From NCBI GenBank assembly GCA_002686995.1, contig NYZC01000187.1, forward strand, positions 1 through 39,764: 39,764 nt of DNA, given 5' to 3'. Made by a program: the position numbers and the translations under genes. This DNA is from Phycisphaeraceae bacterium. GTDB lineage: Bacteria; Planctomycetota; Phycisphaerae; Phycisphaerales; Phycisphaeraceae. This document shows positions 1 through 7,380 of the stretch, piece by piece. Position 1 is the stretch's first letter; each line of letters opens with the position of its first letter. The notes below the pieces were generated by a model. It worked only from the letters and a program-made list of their open reading frames with translations. It searched no databases and was not told the DNA's origin.

Positions 1-2
1 CA

Positions 3-1430
3 TCCTTGCTCAGAAGCGTCGGGATCGGCCCGCCGCTCCAGGGGCTGCGCGACGTCATCCATGCGTTCGAGCAGCGGTTTCCCGACGTGAAGGTCCAGGT
101 GGGGCAGGTCCCTTCCGTGCGCGAGTATCTGGTCACCCAACTCAGCAGCGGCGGCGCCCCGGACATCATCAACGTGAACGTGGAGGATGTGTGGGTGGAC
201 GTGCAGAAGGGTTGGTACGTTCCGCTGGACACCTTTCTGGAATCGCCCAACCCATTCGTGGTCGAGAAGAACGATGCCAGTCTTCCTGGTGCCCGCCAGT
301 GGTGGGACATGTTCAAATATCAGGCCATCAGTCGAGGCAAGGCGGCGCCGAACGGCAAGAACTACTGCATCTCGCTCGATGTGGTCGAGACCGCGATCTT
401 CTACAACAAGACGCTGTTCGATCGCCTGGGCGTGCGCCCCCCGAAGACGTGGGATCAGTTCCTGGTTCTGCTGCAGCGGATCGAGAGCGAGGGAAGGATC
501 CCGCTGCTCATGAGCATGGACGCCTTCCGCGACTGGGCCTTCGATCTGTTTTTTGACCAGCTTTACTACGATCTGCTGCCCGGAATCGATCTGAAGAAAG
601 ACCCGACCCGGGAGGCTTACCTGCAAGGCTACCTCGACCCCGAGGAACTCGCCTTCCTGCACCGCAAAGGCTTCTTCACCCGACACGATCCGCGATTCGT
701 CGAGATCTGGACGACCATGCGACAGTTGCGGCGATTCACGACCCGCAACATCGCGACCCCGGACCTGACGCGCGAGTTCGTCACCCAGCACGGGGCCATG
801 CTCTGGAGCATCAGTCCCTTCACCTACCGCCTGTGGGCTGACCGCCAACTCGAATTCGAGTGGTCTGTCTTCTACCTGCCGCGATTCACCACGAACACAT
901 CACGCTACGCCAGCGGCGACCCGATGTGCGTCATCGGCGGCGTCGCGAGCCAGTTCGAGGTGACCAACTCCGCGGTATCCGACACGGACCCTTCATGGCC
1001 GATCGAGCAGCGACTGGTTCAATCCGAGCGTCTCCAGCGCGTCATCGCGCTGCTGCAGTTTCTCTGCATGCCGGAACACGCGGAAGCCGTGATCAACGAG
1101 TACCCGTGCTTTCTACCGAACATCGTGAGTGTCGACCCGCTGGACCAGCTCGAGCCCTTCTCCCGGATCCTCGAACGACGGTACACCACCACGAAATGGA
1201 CGTTCTCCTTCGACCTGCGCTTTTCGGACATCCTTGATCGCATGCTGGGGCTCTATCTTGCCGACGGCATCGACCTGGACGGTTTTCTCGCCTGGCAGGA
1301 GAAGAACCTGACCGCGGCGTGCGAGAATCTCGTTCGGCGCAAGGCGCCCGACATGGATCAGATGGAAAAGACATGGCAGGCGCTGGCCCCGCAGCGCGCA
1401 GGCATGGTGGATCTTCCCGACTTGCCGTAG
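3..1430 (+). CDS. Sugar ABC transporter substrate-binding protein, family 1 (5' end missing)
   Basis: Extracytoplasmic receptor of a CUT1-type carbohydrate importer. The frame is already open at the first bases and no signal peptide is visible, so the true start lies upstream of the window; an internal TTG at 6 is unlikely to be the start. The visible protein (about 475 residues) begins in the first helix after strand 1 (GLRDVIHAFEQRFPDVKV). The stretch AIFYNKTLFDRLGV followed by PPKTWDQF is the family hallmark around the first hinge, and HGAMLWSISPF matches the usual second hinge region. It is followed after about 12 bases by a MalF-type permease and then a MalG-type permease, so it is the receptor of that operon. 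The sugar cannot be told from sequence. Family assignment is firm; substrate is unknown. Confidence 0.9.
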   Translation, partial: SLLRSVGIGPPLQGLRDVIHAFEQRFPDVKVQVGQVPSVREYLVTQLSSGGAPDIINVNVEDVWVDVQKGWYVPLDTFLESPNPFVVEKNDASLPGARQWWDMFKYQAISRGKAAPNGKNYCISLDVVETAIFYNKTLFDRLGVRPPKTWDQFLVLLQRIESEGRIPLLMSMDAFRDWAFDLFFDQLYYDLLPGIDLKKDPTREAYLQGYLDPEELAFLHRKGFFTRHDPRFVEIWTTMRQLRRFTTRNIATPDLTREFVTQHGAMLWSISPFTYRLWADRQLEFEWSVFYLPRFTTNTSRYASGDPMCVIGGVASQFEVTNSAVSDTDPSWPIEQRLVQSERLQRVIALLQFLCMPEHAEAVINEYPCFLPNIVSVDPLDQLEPFSRILERRYTTTKWTFSFDLRFSDILDRMLGLYLADGIDLDGFLAWQEKNLTAACENLVRRKAPDMDQMEKTWQALAPQRAGMVDLPDLP

Positions 1431-1442
1431 CCGTTGGCAGAC

Positions 1443-2348
1443 ATGAAGAGACGATCCCTTCCATCCACGTTCAGCTGCTACGCCATCATCCTGCCCTCTC
1501 TTGCCATGTTGCTCACGTTCGTCTACCTGCCCGTGGCCTGGGCGTTCTCCAAGTCGCTGTACGAGTTCGAGGTCGGCGGCGCCTCGCGTTTCGTGGGACT
1601 CGACCACTATGTCGAATACGTCACCACCGATCCCACCTTCGCGCCGTCGATGCTCAACATGCTGTTGCTGACGCTGTTCGCAGTGTGCGTTCGACTCACG
1701 TGTCCGCTGATCGTGGCCAAGCTGATCCACGTCCTGCCCGGTGAGCGATCGCGGCACGTGTATCGCATCGTCTTTCTGATTCCCATCGTCGTGCCTGGCG
1801 TCGCCGTGCAACTGATCTGGTCCGGTCTGATCTATTCGGATACGGGTCTGCTCAATGAATCGCTGCGGGCCTGGGGACTGGACCATTGGACGCACGGCTG
1901 GCTCGCCGACCCTGACACCGCGTTGACGTGCATCATGATGATGGGCTTTCCCTTCGCCGGGGGATTCGAGGTGCTGGTCTACTACGCCGGCTTGTCATCC
2001 GTCCCATCCAGCGTCAACGAATCCGCCGCGCTGGAGGGGTGCCGGGGCGTTCGCAAGTTCTTCCTCATCGACGTCCCGCTCGTGATGAGCCAGCTGAAGC
2101 TCATCGTCATCCTGACGATCATCGGGGGCCTGCAGGGATTCGAAGCTCTGTTCGTCATGACCCGCGGCGGACCCGGATTCAGCACCACCGTGCCTGGCCT
2201 GTGGATGTATTTCAACGCGTTCAGCTTTCAACGCATGGGATACGCCTGCGCCGTCGGCGTCATCCTGTTCCTGATGATCCTGGCGCTGACGATCCTGAAC
2301 CTTCGCTACTTCAAATCGACGGAGCAGCTGCAGGGTCATATGGCATGA
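1443..2348 (+). CDS. Sugar ABC transporter permease, MalF/UgpA type
   Basis: Inner-membrane permease subunit of a carbohydrate importer, 301 residues, the normal size of the short MalF class. The first membrane segment is at about residues 11-34, and five more hydrophobic segments follow. The cytoplasmic EAA loop that docks on the ATPase is at residues 192-213 (ESAALEGCRGVRKFFLIDVP), followed by VMTRGGPGFST, typical of UgpA/MalF. I chose the ATG at 1443; a TTG at 1434 in the same frame would add three residues and neither has a clear ribosome-binding site. It lies directly behind the receptor gene and its last codons overlap the start of the next permease by four bases (ATGA), so the three are translationally coupled. 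No ATPase gene is nearby, so a shared MsmK/UgpC-type ATPase elsewhere is inferred. Confidence 0.93.
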   Translation: MKRRSLPSTFSCYAIILPSLAMLLTFVYLPVAWAFSKSLYEFEVGGASRFVGLDHYVEYVTTDPTFAPSMLNMLLLTLFAVCVRLTCPLIVAKLIHVLPGERSRHVYRIVFLIPIVVPGVAVQLIWSGLIYSDTGLLNESLRAWGLDHWTHGWLADPDTALTCIMMMGFPFAGGFEVLVYYAGLSSVPSSVNESAALEGCRGVRKFFLIDVPLVMSQLKLIVILTIIGGLQGFEALFVMTRGGPGFSTTVPGLWMYFNAFSFQRMGYACAVGVILFLMILALTILNLRYFKSTEQLQGHMA

Positions 2349-3289
2349 GCCGCTCACGCGTGTTCGCAACCCATCTCGCGCTGATCCTCGTCGCGTCCCT
2401 GACATTGCTGCCCTTCGCGTTCGTGGTCAACAACGTGTTCCGGTCGAACACCGAGTTCTACCATCACTTCTTCTCGGCGCCCGAGTCGTTCAAGGGCCTG
2501 GTCGAACTGGCCCGCGCCTACCCCGCACCGGCGAGCACCGTGTTCGAAGTCGAGGACGTGGACGGCACGGCCAGGAAGGTTCCTGCCTCCGATGCGTTCC
2601 GACATCATCTGAAACGCGCTGCCCGCGGCCCCCAGCTGGCATGGGAGGTCCTGCGCGGGTACATGGTCAATTCGCTTGTCGTCTCCATCCTGACCGCGAT
2701 CGGCGTCAGCGCCCTGGGATCGTCGACCGCGTACATCCTCGCCCGGCACCGTTTCATGGGGCGTCGGGCGATCTTTCTCGTCTTCCTGGCCACGATGATG
2801 TTTCCGGGCGTGCTGACGCTGGTTCCCAGCTTCCTCCTGGTCAAGAACCTCGGGCTGCTGAACACCTATTGGGCCATGATCCTGCCCTATGTGGCCGGTG
2901 GCCAGGTCTTCGCGATCTTCGTGTTCCGCAGTTTTTTCGCCGGGATTCCGGAGGAGCTGTTCGAGAGCGCCCGCATCGACGGCGCGGGGCACCTGGGGCT
3001 CTACCTGAACATCCTGCTGCCCCTCTCCAGGCCTGCGTTCTCCGTGGTGATCATCATGAGCGTCATCGGCACGTGGAACAATTTTCTCTGGCCATTCATC
3101 ACCAACACCGACGGCAGCTATCACGTGATCGCCTCCGGCCTCTACGTGATGGCCACGTCCCCGCACGCGTCCAATTTCAGCACGATGTACGCCGCCTACG
3201 CCATCAGCAGCATCCCGCTGCTGATCCTGTTCGTCTACGCGACGCGTCCGTTCCTCGAGGGGATGACCCTGGGAGCGCTCAAGGCGTAA
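2345..3289 (+). CDS. Sugar ABC transporter permease, MalG/UgpE type
   Basis: Second membrane subunit of the first importer, 314 residues. It starts at an ATG overlapping the stop of the upstream permease (ATGA). The first membrane helix is at residues 7-30; the ABC EAA loop is at 203-227 (EELFESARIDGAGHLGLY), preceded by the MalG signature GLLNTYWAMILPYVAGGQ. Between helix 1 and helix 2 lies an external loop of about 75 residues (33-107, containing FEVEDVDGTARKVP), longer than the roughly 35-45 residues usual in MalG. The same loop is hugely enlarged in the other MalG-type permease of this window (23618-25645), so external elaboration at this point is shared by both importers. The gene ends convergently to the small Rho-like gene. 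Confidence 0.93.
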   Translation: MSRSRVFATHLALILVASLTLLPFAFVVNNVFRSNTEFYHHFFSAPESFKGLVELARAYPAPASTVFEVEDVDGTARKVPASDAFRHHLKRAARGPQLAWEVLRGYMVNSLVVSILTAIGVSALGSSTAYILARHRFMGRRAIFLVFLATMMFPGVLTLVPSFLLVKNLGLLNTYWAMILPYVAGGQVFAIFVFRSFFAGIPEELFESARIDGAGHLGLYLNILLPLSRPAFSVVIIMSVIGTWNNFLWPFITNTDGSYHVIASGLYVMATSPHASNFSTMYAAYAISSIPLLILFVYATRPFLEGMTLGALKA

Positions 3290-3373
3290 TCGAACATGAC
3301 AGATCGGGGCGACAGCCTGCATCTCATGGGAACGATGGGACCGAACTTCGGTCAGGTCAGCGTCCTGGCTCTC

Positions 3374-3703
3374 CTACCTGCCGGTTCCACGGATCGCGTT
3401 TGGGGACCGACCTGTCTCGATGATCTCAACGGCCGATCGGTAGCGTTCTCCCGCTACCGGCTCGCGAATCCTGCATTGGATCCGGTCGCCGTCGTTGAGT
3501 CCGTGTTCTCTGATCCTTGAAGGCGGCACGTAGATGTCTCTATGGCCGACCGGATATGGTTCCTGATCCGTTGCACTTCCAGGTGAGTATCCGAGCGCTT
3601 CGGCGCTGAGGCGAATGAAACCGAAACCGTCTGGATGAAGCTCCAGTCTTCCGCTCTCGACGTCGCCTGAAGGGCGCTCGTGGTCCGATCCTGTATCGTT
3701 CAT
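3374..3703 (-). CDS. Stand-alone Rho-type RNA-binding (cold-shock-like) domain protein
   Basis: A 109-residue protein that aligns by eye with the primary RNA-binding OB fold of transcription terminator Rho and with nothing else of Rho. Seen: DGFGFIR at 25-31 (the GFGF RNA-contact motif), DIYVPPSRIR at 56-65, LNDGDRIQCRIREP at 69-82 and GERY at 85-88, in Rho's order and spacing. The N-terminal helical subdomain and the whole RecA-like ATPase are absent; the frame closes with TAG after a short basic tail. A GAGG box stands six bases before the ATG, so translation is likely and this is not obviously a decayed fragment. A role as an RNA-binding regulator, or as a competitor for Rho sites, is inference only. 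It is convergent with the permease and upstream of the minus-strand oxidoreductase gene. Confidence 0.8.
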   Translation of the reverse strand: MNDTGSDHERPSGDVESGRLELHPDGFGFIRLSAEALGYSPGSATDQEPYPVGHRDIYVPPSRIREHGLNDGDRIQCRIREPVAGERYRSAVEIIETGRSPNAIRGTGR

Positions 3704-3770
3704 TTGAGACCTCGATTCCTGGTGCCGGCGTCGGTGGCGGTTCCGCCGCCAGACGGGTCGTGGCGGACGG

Positions 3771-5801
3771 TCAGCCGTGGCGTTCCGACCCCTGGCCTGC
3801 CCCGTCCTCGAGCCACCGGCACTCGTCCTCCGTCAGCTCGAAATCGAACGCCTGCAGCGCGGTCCACAGTTCACGCGGCCGACGCGCGCCGAAAAGTGGG
3901 AACGTGGGGAACGGCTGCTGCAGCACCCAGCGTAGTGCTACCGCCACGGTGTCGACGGCTTTCTTTTCTGCGAGTTCGCGCACGCGGGCGCTTCGCGCGT
4001 CGTTCGCTTCCGAGCCGTAGGCGCTGCGCGTGCCGGAGTGGATGGTGCTCGCGGTGAAGAAGGCGTGGGCCGTGCTCGACCAGCAGAACAGCGGCAACTG
4101 CTCGTCGGCCAGCCATTGTCGGTAGGCCGACGTATTGGCGCTCAGGCACAGCAGCGGAGGAAACGGGTTGGCGACCATCCCGGCCAGGCTGAACTGGTTG
4201 CTCAGCATCGAGAAGAACGACCTGCCGTTCGTCTCGGCGTAGGACTTCGCGGCCTGCATTCGCTCCAGGGACCAGTTCGACGCGCCGAACAGGGTCATGC
4301 GCCCGGCGTCGCGGAGTTCGTTGAGCACGTCCACCAGCTCGGATACGGGCACGTCCGGGTTGTCGCGGTGCATCATCCAGATGTCCACCCGGTCCATCTG
4401 CAGCCGCTCGAGGCCTTCGTTCAGCTCCCGGACGATGCCTTCTGGCGTGCCACCGCACGGAGGATTGCCGCCTTTCTCGATGATGACGACCTCGTCGCGC
4501 ACGTCGCGGTTGCGGATCCACTGGCCGAGGTTGCGCTCGCAGGCGCCGACCGGCTCTCCGTAGTAGTGCGACGTGTCGAACGTATTGCCGCCCGCGGCGA
4601 AGTACTCGTCGAGGACCACGGTCGTGTGCGGCATCGTCCAGATGAAGTCGCAGCCCTGCACGAGGCGCGACACCGGCTTGTCGAGACCCGCGACGCGACC
4701 GGCTGGAATCGGCGCGTCGGCGCGTCGGGCCAGGGGCCGGCCGGTGATCGTGGAGCGCGCGGCTTGCGGCTTCTCGTGCTCGTACACCAGCCCGATCTCC
4801 GCTCGCCAGCGGTCGAGCGTCTCCATGTTGCCGATCGTGTCGTCCCAGCTCATGGCCGGCGCCTGGCGCTCCGCGATGTGATTCGCGACGGTATCGGCTT
4901 CGTACGTGTAGAGATCGTCGGGGCACTCGACCTCCATCGACAGGTCGCCGCGATCGTGGTGCTCCACCTCGATGCGCACGGGGTTCCGATCGAAACGCGA
5001 AGGAATCCACGGGTCGGCGAAGCGGATGCGCCCTTTCTGGCCGAAGATCTCGAGTGTCGCGACATTTATCATGTCCAGGCTCACGCCGCATGACACTTCC
5101 GCGAGCAGGTCGTCTTCGAAGCGCAGCACCGCGGCCGCGTATTCATCGACGCCGGTGGCGCAGAGGTGGCCCAACCCCTTCAGGTCGAGTGGATCCGCCC
5201 ACGCGCGTCCCTGTGCCGCGCCGGCGATCAGCCGTGCCGCCGAAACCGGGTAGCAGCCGACGTCCAGGATGCCGCCGCCCGCAAGTTCGTTGGCATGGGT
5301 GCGCTCCCTGGGGTCGAACGGGGCGCCGTAGGAGAAGCTGGCCCGGACCAGGCCGATCTTTCCGATGATCCCCTCTGCGAGCAGGCGCCGCAGTGCTGCC
5401 ATCTGCGGATGGCAGCGGTACATGAACGCCTCCATGAGGAACACGTCGTGCTTCTCGGCGTGATCGATGATCGCCTTCGCGTCGGCCGCATTGACCGCGA
5501 TCGGCTTCTCCACCAGCAGGTGCTTGCCGGCCTCGGCGCCCTTGATCGCCCACTCCGCGTGCATCGGGTGCGGCGTGGCGATGTAGACCGCGTCGACGTC
5601 GGAGTCGTCCAGCAGTGCCTGGTAGCTGCCATAGCAACGCGGCGCGCCGTGCTTCTTCCCGAACGCGTCGGCCCGGGGCTGATCGCGGCTCGCGATGGCC
5701 AGCAGCTCGCCGGTGCTCGAATCGCGGAGCCCGTCCGCAAGCTCGACGGCGATGCGCCCGGCGCCGATGATGCCCCACTGGAGTTTCTGCGTCTCGCTCA
5801 T
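3771..5801 (-). CDS. Gfo/Idh/MocA oxidoreductase fused to an aldo/keto reductase
   Basis: A 676-residue two-enzyme fusion, probably cytoplasmic, acting on sugars or sugar derivatives. Residues 1-345 are a Gfo/Idh/MocA dehydrogenase: Rossmann motif GIIGAGRIA near the N-terminus, the EKP motif at 98-100 with the conserved lysine K99, and GCYP at 182-185. Residues about 350-676 are an aldo/keto reductase: tetrad D409, Y414, K443, H478 (NTFDTSHYYG, IIEKGG, MMHRD), and the C-terminal ALRWVLQQPF plus FPLFGARRP nucleotide-binding part. I chose the ATG at 5801; an in-frame upstream codon would add 29 residues read through an interspersed repeat (5815-5863). Both halves keep their key residues. Coupled oxidation and reduction of a sugar with recycling of one nicotinamide cofactor is an inference from the fusion. 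Confidence 0.9.
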   Translation of the reverse strand: MSETQKLQWGIIGAGRIAVELADGLRDSSTGELLAIASRDQPRADAFGKKHGAPRCYGSYQALLDDSDVDAVYIATPHPMHAEWAIKGAEAGKHLLVEKPIAVNAADAKAIIDHAEKHDVFLMEAFMYRCHPQMAALRRLLAEGIIGKIGLVRASFSYGAPFDPRERTHANELAGGGILDVGCYPVSAARLIAGAAQGRAWADPLDLKGLGHLCATGVDEYAAAVLRFEDDLLAEVSCGVSLDMINVATLEIFGQKGRIRFADPWIPSRFDRNPVRIEVEHHDRGDLSMEVECPDDLYTYEADTVANHIAERQAPAMSWDDTIGNMETLDRWRAEIGLVYEHEKPQAARSTITGRPLARRADAPIPAGRVAGLDKPVSRLVQGCDFIWTMPHTTVVLDEYFAAGGNTFDTSHYYGEPVGACERNLGQWIRNRDVRDEVVIIEKGGNPPCGGTPEGIVRELNEGLERLQMDRVDIWMMHRDNPDVPVSELVDVLNELRDAGRMTLFGASNWSLERMQAAKSYAETNGRSFFSMLSNQFSLAGMVANPFPPLLCLSANTSAYRQWLADEQLPLFCWSSTAHAFFTASTIHSGTRSAYGSEANDARSARVRELAEKKAVDTVAVALRWVLQQPFPTFPLFGARRPRELWTALQAFDFELTEDECRWLEDGAGQGSERHG

Positions 5802-5814
5802 GCTTTGATCCCAA

Positions 5815-5863
5815 CGCGGGCTTCGCCCGCGAGTCGGAAAGTCGGAAGGTCGAAAGTCGAAAG
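5815..5863. repeat. Composite repeat: GCGGGCTTCGCCCGC hairpin plus GTCGRAA heptads
   Basis: A short perfect palindrome (5815-5831) is followed by four to five copies of a 7-base unit of the type GTCGGAA/GTCGAAA. The same composite recurs at 10702-10742, and a long pure array of a related heptad is at 30184-30260. It lies just upstream of the fusion gene start and inflates that reading frame upstream. Confidence 0.75.
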
Positions 5864-5894
5864 AACCGGGCTCATCGGCGCACGTCAAGCGTCT

Positions 5895-6093
5895 GGTCTC
5901 GGGCCTGACGGTTCATTCTGTTAGAGGCTCTAAGAGCCCCTAACAGAATGCCTCTGGCTTCGACCGACGACAGCGGCGCCTGGCGGCGTCGTCCTGCATC
6001 GCCGGCCATGGAGGCAAGCTGCTTCGGACTCCTTGCCAAGCACCACTGTCGTCGGTCTCGGGCCTGACGATTCATTCTGTTAGAGGCTCTAAG
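5895..6093. mobile_element. MITE-like structured repeat element
   Basis: Two 40-base direct repeats (5895-5934 and 6054-6093) differ at one base and flank a 119-base core. The left copy runs into an inverted repeat: arms 5915-5930 and 5934-5949 (ATTCTGTTAGAGGCTC and its complement with one mismatch) around a 3-base loop. The core is itself bounded by a perfect 12-base inverted repeat (5962-5973 with 6046-6057, GACCGACGACAG). No protein is encoded convincingly. The right copy supplies the TAG stop codon of the aldo/keto reductase gene (6089-6091), which suggests insertion at that gene's 3' end. It could be a non-autonomous transposable element, a REP-like element or a structured RNA. Confidence 0.6.
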
Positions 6094-7021
6094 TTTCGCC
6101 ATGCCAGGTGCCGTCCGGATCGGCGCGGGCGAACGCATCGCGTATCTGCCGCACCGTGTCACGAGACAGCGGACCTTTTTCGGCAATGGCGAGGTTGGCC
6201 ACGGCATGGTCGGGGTTGGTGGTGCCGATGATGGCGACCGGAGCGTTCGGCTGACTGAGGGTGAATCGCAGTGCAAGCTCGACCCATGCTTCGCGGATCG
6301 GGCCGTCGATGCCCAGTGCTGCCGGATCGAGCCGCATCTGCTCGAGTCTTCTGTGATATTCCGCCGTGTAGGTCTTGTATACGTCGATCTGCTCTTCAGG
6401 CGATTTCCATGCCGCCTCGGCGATGGGCCGCTTGGCCAGCACCGCGATGTCACGCTGTTCCGCCTCCGGCAGCACCAGGTCGATGTTGCGCTGGTCGGCA
6501 ATGCTGATGGAAAGCTGCAGCACGGAGAGGCCTTCGAGCGTCGCCGCGTACGCGGCTGCCTCGTTGTCGCCGGAGTACCCGATGAATCGGACGAGCCCCG
6601 CCTGCTTTGCGTCCTGCAGTGCCGGCCATGCTTCATCACGCTCGAGCGTGGACTGGTCGCATGAGTGAAGCAGCATGACGTCGAGGTGGTCGGTTCGAAG
6701 TCTGCGCAGGGAACGCTCGATCGAGGCCCGAATCAGCGCCGCGGACCACTCTTCGCCGTCGCCGTCGTCGACGGCGTGGCCGCACTTGGAAACGATCACG
6801 TACTGGTCGCGCCGGTGAGCGATCGTGTCGCCGATCATGACTTCGGCGCCGGGATAGCACGCCGCGGTATCGATGAGATTGCACCCGGCATCGAGCAGGC
6901 GGTTCAGAATGTCACCGGTGCTCTGCGTTCCGCGATCCAGGTACGCGACTGGTGCCGAGCCGAATGCCACGGGCGATACCTGGAGACCCGTCCTGCCGAA
7001 TCGTTGCCTGTTCATGCCCAT
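6089..7021 (-). CDS. Aldo/keto reductase family oxidoreductase
   Basis: NAD(P)H-dependent reductase of the aldo/keto reductase superfamily, 310 residues, a (beta/alpha)8 barrel. The tetrad is intact: D51 and Y56 in LIDTAACYPG, K79 in IVSKCG, H119 in DVMLLHSCD. The C-terminal ALRFTLSQP and VAIIGTTNPDH form the cofactor-binding part. It resembles the L-fucose dehydrogenase/YdjG-like branch in overall layout, but the substrate is not determined. Start: ATG at 7021, or ATG at 7015, which overlaps the stop of a 17-codon upstream ORF (ATGA). The stop codon lies inside the right end of the structured repeat at 5895-6093, so the natural C-terminus may have been trimmed or changed. It follows the same direction as the Gfo/Idh-reductase fusion. 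Confidence 0.9.
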   Translation of the reverse strand: MGMNRQRFGRTGLQVSPVAFGSAPVAYLDRGTQSTGDILNRLLDAGCNLIDTAACYPGAEVMIGDTIAHRRDQYVIVSKCGHAVDDGDGEEWSAALIRASIERSLRRLRTDHLDVMLLHSCDQSTLERDEAWPALQDAKQAGLVRFIGYSGDNEAAAYAATLEGLSVLQLSISIADQRNIDLVLPEAEQRDIAVLAKRPIAEAAWKSPEEQIDVYKTYTAEYHRRLEQMRLDPAALGIDGPIREAWVELALRFTLSQPNAPVAIIGTTNPDHAVANLAIAEKGPLSRDTVRQIRDAFARADPDGTWHGET

Positions 7022-7065
7022 AGCTTATCGACGCGGCGCGAGTGGCCGTACTTCAGGTAGCTCAT
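7012..7065 (-). CDS. Possible 17-codon upstream ORF coupled to the reductase gene
   Basis: MSYLKYGHSRRVDKLWA followed by TGA, whose last bases overlap the internal ATG of the aldo/keto reductase (7013-7015) as ATGA. Its residues look natural, which could mean a leader peptide or a remnant of a lost gene. No ribosome-binding site is clear, so confidence is low. Confidence 0.25.
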   Translation of the reverse strand: MSYLKYGHSRRVDKLWA

Positions 7066-7192
7066 ATCGGGCGGGATTGTCTGATGTCAGTCACCGATTC
7101 GGATCACCGTTCGAGTCGGGGCGCCGGCCTGGCGGTTCTATACTAACAGCAGCAACGAGGAGACATTAGATATCAGAGCGAAGGAGAACCGG

Positions 7193-7327
7193 ATGTCGCT
7201 GCGACGCTTCGCCGTTCTGGCGTTTATCGCGTCAGTGATTCTGCCATCCGCTTCGGCCAGGGCGCTGCAACCGATAAGTGATCGACGTTCCCATCGGGTC
7301 CGATATTCGATCGACGTGATGGCGTGA
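7193..7327 (+). CDS. 44-residue secreted small ORF (possible truncated gene)
   Basis: An ATG at 7193 is preceded by AAGGAG with a 7-base spacer, an excellent ribosome-binding site. The peptide opens as a classical signal peptide: MSLRRFAVLAFIASVILPSA with cleavage expected after ASA at about residue 22, leaving about 22 residues ending in DVMA and TGA at 7325-7327. A TATACT box at 7139-7144 could be a -10 element but has no good -35. It is either a genuine small exported peptide or the 5' end of a secreted protein gene whose body was deleted before the glycosyltransferase gene. I know of no family for the mature part. Confidence 0.45.
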   Translation: MSLRRFAVLAFIASVILPSASARALQPISDRRSHRVRYSIDVMA

Positions 7328-7380
7328 CCTCGCCAATCGGTCGATGGAGTAGGGGGCGACGATCACGAGCAGGGATATCG

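Noticed and set aside
3296..3520. Plus-strand ORF of 74 residues
   Set aside because: It overlaps the Rho-like gene on the other strand, has no recognisable domain and shows no natural protein pattern.
5895..6093. Possible CRISPR array from two near-identical 40-base repeats
   Set aside because: Only two copies, a 119-base structured interval instead of a spacer, and no cas genes.
5872..6639. Minus-strand ORF of 255 residues overlapping the reductase and the structured repeat
   Set aside because: It is a shadow frame; its duplicated peptide arises from the 40-base direct repeats.
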